Part shown: positions 7,321 to 11,649 of the stretch, one piece after another | How positions within the stretch are numbered: position 1 is the first letter of the stretch | Layout of the letters: each line of letters starts with the position of its first letter | NCBI GenBank assembly: GCA_955652855.1 | Contig: CATPCN010000669.1 | Span: forward strand, 1-11,649 | Reading direction: 5' to 3' | Source of the DNA: an uncultured Chthoniobacterales bacterium | GTDB lineage: Bacteria > Verrucomicrobiota > Verrucomicrobiae > Chthoniobacterales > UBA10450 | Length of the DNA: 11,649 bases | Made by a program: the position numbers and the translations under genes | The notes under the pieces: generated by a model | Told to the model about the DNA's origin: nothing | The model's database searches: none | What the model saw: only the letters and a program-made list of their open reading frames with translations

Positions 7321-7870
7321 GAAAGCGTTGCTCTACGCGACACGAATTCACGGCGGTCAGCTGCGGAAGAAGACCAAAATTCCCTACGTCGCGCACATTT
7401 TGGGAGTCACGGCGATCGCACTCGAATACGGCGCGAACGAAACGGAAGCTATTGCGGCTCTTCTGCATGATGTGGTCGAAGACTGCGGCGGTGCAAAACG
7501 TTTACGAGATATCGAGCGCAAGTTCGGAAAGGCGGTTGCCATAATCGTCGACGGCTGCACCGATACTGATCAGATTCCGAAGCCACCATGGCGTGAGCGA
7601 AAAGAAAAATACATCGCTCATCTTAAGTCGGCGTCCGCGTCGACTCTGCTGGTCTCTGCCTCCGACAAAGTTCACAACGCGCGCGCGATCCTCCGTGACC
7701 TGAGGCAGGAAGGAGACCGGCTTTGGTCTCGTTTCCATGGACGTAAAGACGGTACGCTTTGGTATTATCGTTCCCTCGTTATAGCGTTTCGAGAGCATGG
7801 CGACAGGGAGCTGTTCGATGAGTTGGACAGAATCGTAACCGAGATCGAAACTCTAGCCGTCCCTTCGTGA
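7298..7870 (+). CDS. HD-domain (p)ppGpp hydrolase-like protein (SpoT/Mesh1-type small alarmone hydrolase)
   Basis: This 190-residue protein is a stand-alone HD domain of the RelA/SpoT hydrolase type, which removes the 3' pyrophosphate of (p)ppGpp with a metal ion. The full active-site set is visible: GQLRKKTKIPYVAH with H33, LLHDVVED with H57, D58 and the catalytic pair E61 and D62, and SASDKVHNAR with D123 and N127. There is no synthetase or ACT domain, and the length fits small alarmone hydrolases. The C-terminal FHGRKDGTLWYYRSL is typical of a widespread bacterial HD subfamily. Substrate assignment is by family: some relatives act on other nucleotides such as NADPH. The GTG start has an AAAGGA upstream and overlaps the preceding gene by 23 bases. 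A role in defence is inferred from position only, as relatives also occur as lone chromosomal genes. Confidence 0.87.
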   Translation: MHLSRRFEKALLYATRIHGGQLRKKTKIPYVAHILGVTAIALEYGANETEAIAALLHDVVEDCGGAKRLRDIERKFGKAVAIIVDGCTDTDQIPKPPWRERKEKYIAHLKSASASTLLVSASDKVHNARAILRDLRQEGDRLWSRFHGRKDGTLWYYRSLVIAFREHGDRELFDELDRIVTEIETLAVPS

Positions 7871-7904
7871 CCCCAAACATCCAGTTCCTTCCTTTCATCG
7901 CACT

Positions 7905-10157
7905 ATGTCTGAAACGGTATTCAAGAAAGTCGATTATACTCTCAAAGATCTAATGGGTTACATCCAGATGGGTGAGATCGGATTGCCAGATATCCAACGC
8001 CCTTTCGTCTGGAAGAACGCCAAAGTGCGGGATCTGTTCGACTCGATGTATCGCGGCTATCCAGTTGGGTACCTGCTGCTGTGGCAAAACGCCCTAACCG
8101 AAGACGCCAAGACGATAGGTGAGGAAAACAAGCAAAAGCCCCCGCGCCTTCTAATCGTGGATGGACAACAACGCCTCACATCGCTTTATGCAGTAGTGCG
8201 AGGTGTGGCCGTCGTGCGTGAAAACTACGAGCGCGAATTCATCCAGATAGCATTCAATCCACTCGACGAGAAATTCGAAGTTGCTGACGCTGCAATCAAG
8301 CGCGATGCCGCCTTCATTCCGGGAATCTCGGTGCTTTGGGCAAAGGATACCAGGATCACTAAGTTAATTCGAGAATACACCGAGAAACTTCGGAGTACAC
8401 GCGAACTGTCCGACATGGAGAGTGACCGGATCGAAAACTCAATTTTGAAAGTCTTAGGATTAGATGGCTTCCCTTTCACGGCGCTCGAATTGTCCTCGGA
8501 GATTAATGAAGAAGCCGTTTCAGAAGTTTTTGTGCGCATTAACAGCAAAGGTACACCCCTCAATCAGGCGGACTTCATCCTGACCCTAATGTCGGTATTT
8601 TGGGACGAAGGGCGGACACAGTTAGAACAGTTTTGCCGCAAAGCGCGAACACCTTCGACCGGAGCACCTTCTCCATTTAACCACTTTATCCAACCGGGTC
8701 CGGACCAACTACTCCGCGTCGGTGTCGGGTTGGGGTTTAAGCGCGCGCGACTGCAGTACGTTTACTCGCTGCTCCGCGGAAAGGATCTGGAGACGGAGAA
8801 GTTCAGCGATGAACGGCGCCGAGCACAATTCAAGGTGCTGCAACAGGCCCAGGAGCGAGTGCTTAATCTTCAATATTGGCACGACTTCATGAACTGCATC
8901 CGGCAAGCAGGTTTTCGCAGCGAAAAGATGATCAGTTCGCAAAACAATATGCTGATGTCTTACATACTCTACCTGATGGGCCGCACAGAGTTTCGGGTGG
9001 AGGAGTTCCAGTTGCGCGGAATCATTGCCCGCTGGTTTTTTATGTCGTCACTCACCGGTCGGTTTACCGGATCGCCAGAGTCAGCGATGGAATTTGATTT
9101 AGCGCGCTTTCGCGGACTGAACGATGCGGATCAATTCGTTAATACGCTGGAGCAAGCCTGTGATCTGGCTATGACCGACGATTTCTGGAGCATTGGATTA
9201 CCCAACGATCTGGCGACTTCGTCACCTCGAAGCCCGTCGCTCTTCGCCTATAACGCAGCGCTGGTTCTCCTCGATGCCCGCGCACTCTTTTCGAAACTTC
9301 GAGTGGCAGAACTGCTCGACCCCTCGACTCAGGGCACGCGCGCTGCCGTGGAGCGACATCATTTATTTCCCAAGGAATACCTAAGAACACTAAAGATTAC
9401 CGAAATCCGGGAAACCAATCAGATTGCCAATTTTGCCTTGGTCGAGTGGGGTGATAACTCCGATATCGCTGACCGGCCGCCCGCAGAATATTTATCCGCA
9501 ATGAAGGCACGTTTGAGTTCAGAGGAGCTCGCACGGATGTACAACTGGCACGCGTTGCCCGAGAATTGGGAGCACATGGATTACCGCACGTTTCTCGAAA
9601 AAAGGCGGGACCTAATGGCTGAGTTAATCCGCGGAGGGTATCGAACTCTGACTAGCGACTACTTACAGGCTCCGGAGGCTGGTGTCCTTACCGCCGCTCA
9701 ACTTGTCGGGACGGGAGAGTCAGACGGCACCGAATTTAAGGCCACGCTTCGGATTAACCAGCACACAGGACAAAAGGATGCCCGCATGGAGCTAGCGGCG
9801 CTCAAGACCATCGCCGGATTTCTCAACGCAAACGGTGGTCGATTGATTGTTGGCGTGCGCGATGACGGCACACCACTCGGGATCGAAGCAGACCAGTTTC
9901 CGAGCGAAGACAAGTTGGGGTTACATCTCGTCAATCTAGTAAATGGAAAAATGGGTCCGCAAGCGATGACCTTCATGCATCTGCGCTTCGACGAGTATGA
10001 AGACCGCCGGGTCATGGTAGTCGAATGCCGAAAATCTGCGAAGCCTGTGTTTGTGAAAGACGGCGACTCTGAGCACTTCTACATCCGCACCGGCCCCTCA
10101 ACGACCGAACTAACACCAAGTCAGACACAGGAATACATTCAACAGCGGTGGAAATGA
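7905..10157 (+). CDS. GmrSD-like DUF262 / HNH nuclease fused to AlbA_2 domain
   Basis: This 750-residue protein has three modules. Residues 1-230 are DUF262 (ParB-like): LPDIQRPFVW at 27-36, DSMYRGYPVGYLLLW at 46-60, the DGQQRLTS signature at 86-93, and EVFVRINSKGTPLNQADF at 207-224. GmrS-type proteins use this domain for NTP-dependent restriction of modified DNA. Residues 480-515 hold an HNH-like site, ERHHLFPKEYL at 483-493 with N505 and N509. Residues 598-750 are an AlbA_2 (Schlafen-type) domain: GESDGTEFKATL at 604-615, NANGGRLIVGVRDDG at 641-655 and FYIRTGPSTTEL at 725-736. The likely role is type IV-like restriction, with AlbA_2 binding nucleic acid or nucleotide. The ATG follows the HD gene by 34 bases, with a pyrimidine-rich leader and no clear ribosome binding site. 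All signature residues are intact. Which modification it would recognise cannot be told. Confidence 0.88.
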   Translation: MSETVFKKVDYTLKDLMGYIQMGEIGLPDIQRPFVWKNAKVRDLFDSMYRGYPVGYLLLWQNALTEDAKTIGEENKQKPPRLLIVDGQQRLTSLYAVVRGVAVVRENYEREFIQIAFNPLDEKFEVADAAIKRDAAFIPGISVLWAKDTRITKLIREYTEKLRSTRELSDMESDRIENSILKVLGLDGFPFTALELSSEINEEAVSEVFVRINSKGTPLNQADFILTLMSVFWDEGRTQLEQFCRKARTPSTGAPSPFNHFIQPGPDQLLRVGVGLGFKRARLQYVYSLLRGKDLETEKFSDERRRAQFKVLQQAQERVLNLQYWHDFMNCIRQAGFRSEKMISSQNNMLMSYILYLMGRTEFRVEEFQLRGIIARWFFMSSLTGRFTGSPESAMEFDLARFRGLNDADQFVNTLEQACDLAMTDDFWSIGLPNDLATSSPRSPSLFAYNAALVLLDARALFSKLRVAELLDPSTQGTRAAVERHHLFPKEYLRTLKITEIRETNQIANFALVEWGDNSDIADRPPAEYLSAMKARLSSEELARMYNWHALPENWEHMDYRTFLEKRRDLMAELIRGGYRTLTSDYLQAPEAGVLTAAQLVGTGESDGTEFKATLRINQHTGQKDARMELAALKTIAGFLNANGGRLIVGVRDDGTPLGIEADQFPSEDKLGLHLVNLVNGKMGPQAMTFMHLRFDEYEDRRVMVVECRKSAKPVFVKDGDSEHFYIRTGPSTTELTPSQTQEYIQQRWK

Positions 10158-10199
10158 CCGCGGATAACAGCCGTTTCGACAGCACAGGCAGTGTCAGCG

Positions 10200-10571
10200 A
10201 TGTCCTTTCTCGACGTTTACATCGGTGATTTAGGTGATCCGTCATTCCGCTGGGATCGCGGAAATTGGAGCGGGAACGTCCCTGTTCGGCTCAGTCCGTT
10301 CTTTCCCGAAGGACACCGGGTGCGAGGTGCTATGCTCGATCGAATCAGTGATGGCGCGTACATAGGCAAGCAAACGGATTGGGGCGGTTACGTCGCGAAA
10401 GTGACGAAGCAGCAGATCAAAGATCTTATTGAAGAACAATATTGCGATCACGAGTGGTATAAGGATCCATCTCCGATGCCTCACATGCTTCAAGCGTTGC
10501 AGGAGCTTCGAAATTTTGTGGACTCGCTCGAGGAAAAAAAGCTATATGCCCTCGTCGCGACAGAGCTGTAA
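10200..10571 (+). CDS. Hypothetical protein following the GmrSD-like gene
   Basis: I do not recognise this 123-residue protein. I chose ATG at 10200; an in-frame GTG at 10191 would add three residues, and neither has a strong ribosome binding site. It starts 42 bases after the GmrSD-like gene on the same strand. Visible features are an aromatic N-terminus (MSFLDVYIGDLGDPSFRW), a central GKQTDWGGYVAKVTKQQI at 56-73 that looks like a conserved core, YCDHEWYKD at 81-89, and a C-terminal amphipathic helix. There are no membrane segments or known catalytic motifs. It may be an unrelated small chromosomal protein or an accessory of the upstream gene. Confidence 0.72.
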   Translation: MSFLDVYIGDLGDPSFRWDRGNWSGNVPVRLSPFFPEGHRVRGAMLDRISDGAYIGKQTDWGGYVAKVTKQQIKDLIEEQYCDHEWYKDPSPMPHMLQALQELRNFVDSLEEKKLYALVATEL

Positions 10572-10616
10572 CGAAGCTCGCGTCGATTCGTTGCACTCTC
10601 GCCGCAGTCGCTTCCT

Positions 10617-10641
10617 GGCGAATCCTCGAATCTCGCCTTTT
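10617..10641 (+). terminator. Weak candidate terminator in the convergent gap
   Basis: GGCGA (10617-10621) pairs with TCGCC (10633-10637) around an 11-base loop and is followed by TTTT. A five-base stem with a four-base T-run is marginal. It is the only T-tailed hairpin I see in the 146-base gap between the convergent genes (10572-10717), where a stop for the forward operon would be expected. The gap otherwise holds no gene or RNA that I recognise. Confidence 0.25.
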
Positions 10642-10717
10642 CCAATTTCGACCGGCATCGCAGCGGTATCGACCCAGAGTCGCCGTTTGTATTCTTAGCT
10701 ACCGACAGACTATTTTC

Positions 10718-11649
10718 TTACGTGATCCTGCGACGACGCTGCTTCGCGAATTCCTTCATCGCTTCGGCGGCGTCCTTGATCCATCTAGTGATTTCTTTCT
10801 CACTGCCATTATAATGACTCTCGAGTGGCTGGCGAACCTCTAGCCAAGTTTCGTTTTGTACAGGGATGAATTTGCAGCTCCCCGGGAATTTTACACCGAG
10901 CGCTGTAGTTGTTCCTTTGGGAACGGTCGCAGAGAAAAGAAGACTAACGACGCCTATCTGGTGATTGAATTCAATCCCAACCCAGCCGTCCGTGTAAGCT
11001 GATTCCGCCAAATGGAGGCCGTACCAAGTAAGATGTCGCTCTTCGTCGACCTCCATCGTCGGTTTTTGGTGTGGCGCCTTCAGTTCGCCGCTGGATTTCA
11101 GCTTCAGCAATAATTGCCCGAAGGCGCCTAGGAATCGCATCGTGTTCGGGAAAGCCGAGAGTTGTGAAGAGGAAAGTTTCGGGATGCTCACAGGGCTTAA
11201 ACCTTCGGAATGAAGAAACTGGCTGAACTGTTCGCGGAGGAAAAGCTCCGCCGGTCGTTTTTCCCCTTTCGGATACCTATCGCGACTTCCAGCAAGAGCA
11301 CGTTCATAAATCTCCTCCCATAGAATCTTGCGGACGGCTCGCGCGTCCACCGGAATTCGCTTCGCGGAGGAAACCAAAAGCAGCAGATGCCCCTTCGGAT
11401 CGTTCGTTTCTTCCAGAAGATCACAGTATCCTTTTAGTTGCTCAGCTTTAACAGGTGAGTCAACCTTGCTTTCAATCACAATTCGGAGCCCCTTTGGCAG
11501 AAGAAATCGTAACTCGATATCGAACTGAGCCCGTTTCAGAGGCGCCAACCTCCTTCCCTTGAGATTAGCAAGTTGCATCTTGGGTGGAACTACCTGTGTG
11601 CTGATTTCCGGTTCATCGCGGGGGGCCTGGATGCCAAGGCGCGTAGCGC
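10718..11649 (-). CDS. PD-(D/E)XK nuclease-like protein (5' partial at right edge)
   Basis: Read on the - strand, the frame ends at TAA (10718-10720) and stays open past the ATG at 11576-11578 to the window edge. That adds at least 23 residues (IQAPRDEPEISTQVVPPK just before that ATG), so the true start is probably outside and 309 residues are visible. Counting from the internal ATG, FDIELRF at 19-25 and IVIESKVD at 33-40 form a D...ExK core (D20, E36, K38), followed by EQLKGYCDLLEE. This resembles the PDDEXK_4 group (PF14281) seen in defence islands. The C-terminal half has beta-like stretches such as WVGIEFNHQIGVVSLLF and a basic end (KQRRRRIT). It converges on the + strand genes, so it belongs to another transcription unit. 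Nuclease function is inferred from the motif. Confidence 0.78.
   Translation of the reverse strand, partial: ATRLGIQAPRDEPEISTQVVPPKMQLANLKGRRLAPLKRAQFDIELRFLLPKGLRIVIESKVDSPVKAEQLKGYCDLLEETNDPKGHLLLLVSSAKRIPVDARAVRKILWEEIYERALAGSRDRYPKGEKRPAELFLREQFSQFLHSEGLSPVSIPKLSSSQLSAFPNTMRFLGAFGQLLLKLKSSGELKAPHQKPTMEVDEERHLTWYGLHLAESAYTDGWVGIEFNHQIGVVSLLFSATVPKGTTTALGVKFPGSCKFIPVQNETWLEVRQPLESHYNGSEKEITRWIKDAAEAMKEFAKQRRRRIT

Noticed and set aside
7107..7544. Forward open frame of 145 codons across the small gene and the HD gene
   Set aside because: It overlaps the catalytic region of the HD protein in another frame and gives an Arg/Ser-rich product without recognisable features.
10648..10672. Imperfect inverted repeat (TCG ACCG ... 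CGGT AT CGA) as a terminator for the - strand gene
   Set aside because: The stem is short and bulged, and no T-run follows in the - strand direction.
10429..10698. Forward open frame of 89 codons reaching into the convergent gap
   Set aside because: It mostly overlaps the 123-residue gene in another frame, and its Arg/Ser-rich product looks like an unused frame.
10572..10717. RNA gene or attachment site in the convergent gap
   Set aside because: I found no tRNA-like cloverleaf, no direct repeat and no integrase nearby.

Overview
The window is a dense block of bacterial genes that reads as a chromosomal defence island. Nine of the ten genes lie on the + strand with gaps of 42 bases or fewer, and one convergent gene runs in from the right edge on the - strand. 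I see no rRNA, tRNA, insertion sequence, integrase, CRISPR array or phage structural gene. Base composition looks close to even with slightly more G+C, and ATG and GTG starts are both used. Only the start at 4319 has a strong ribosome binding site. This fits a free-living, probably Gram-negative bacterium, but the sequence does not let me name a phylum.

The left part (1-7003) is one compact transcription unit. It holds the C-terminal end of a SNF2-type helicase (cut by the window edge), an unrecognised and very acidic 198-residue protein, an AIPR-family protein with a putative N-terminal nuclease motif, and a Type III-like restriction-modification pair. In that pair Mod is a beta-class adenine methyltransferase with DPPY before FLGSGTT, and Res is an SF2 helicase with a C-terminal PD-(D/E)XK nuclease. 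Spacing is 2 bases, a 4-base ATGA overlap, 14 bases and a 4-base GTGA overlap, which suggests translational coupling. Mod protects or marks DNA, Res translocates and cuts. The extra helicase, acidic protein and AIPR protein look like added effector or sensor parts.

The middle (7003-7870) has a perfect hairpin that fills the gap after res, a small basic protein of unknown function, and an HD-domain protein with every catalytic residue of the (p)ppGpp hydrolases. The two genes overlap by 23 bases.

The right part (7905-10571) has a 750-residue protein that joins a GmrSD-like DUF262 domain, an HNH-like nuclease motif and a C-terminal AlbA_2 (Schlafen-type) domain, followed by an unrecognised 123-residue protein. 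The - strand gene (10718 to beyond 11649) is a PD-(D/E)XK nuclease-like protein whose reading frame stays open through the window edge.

The most notable point is the gene set SNF2 helicase, acidic protein, AIPR, Mod and Res in a single tight operon, followed closely by an alarmone hydrolase and a type IV-like restriction protein. Each family is known. The combination may be a composite or little-described defence system.
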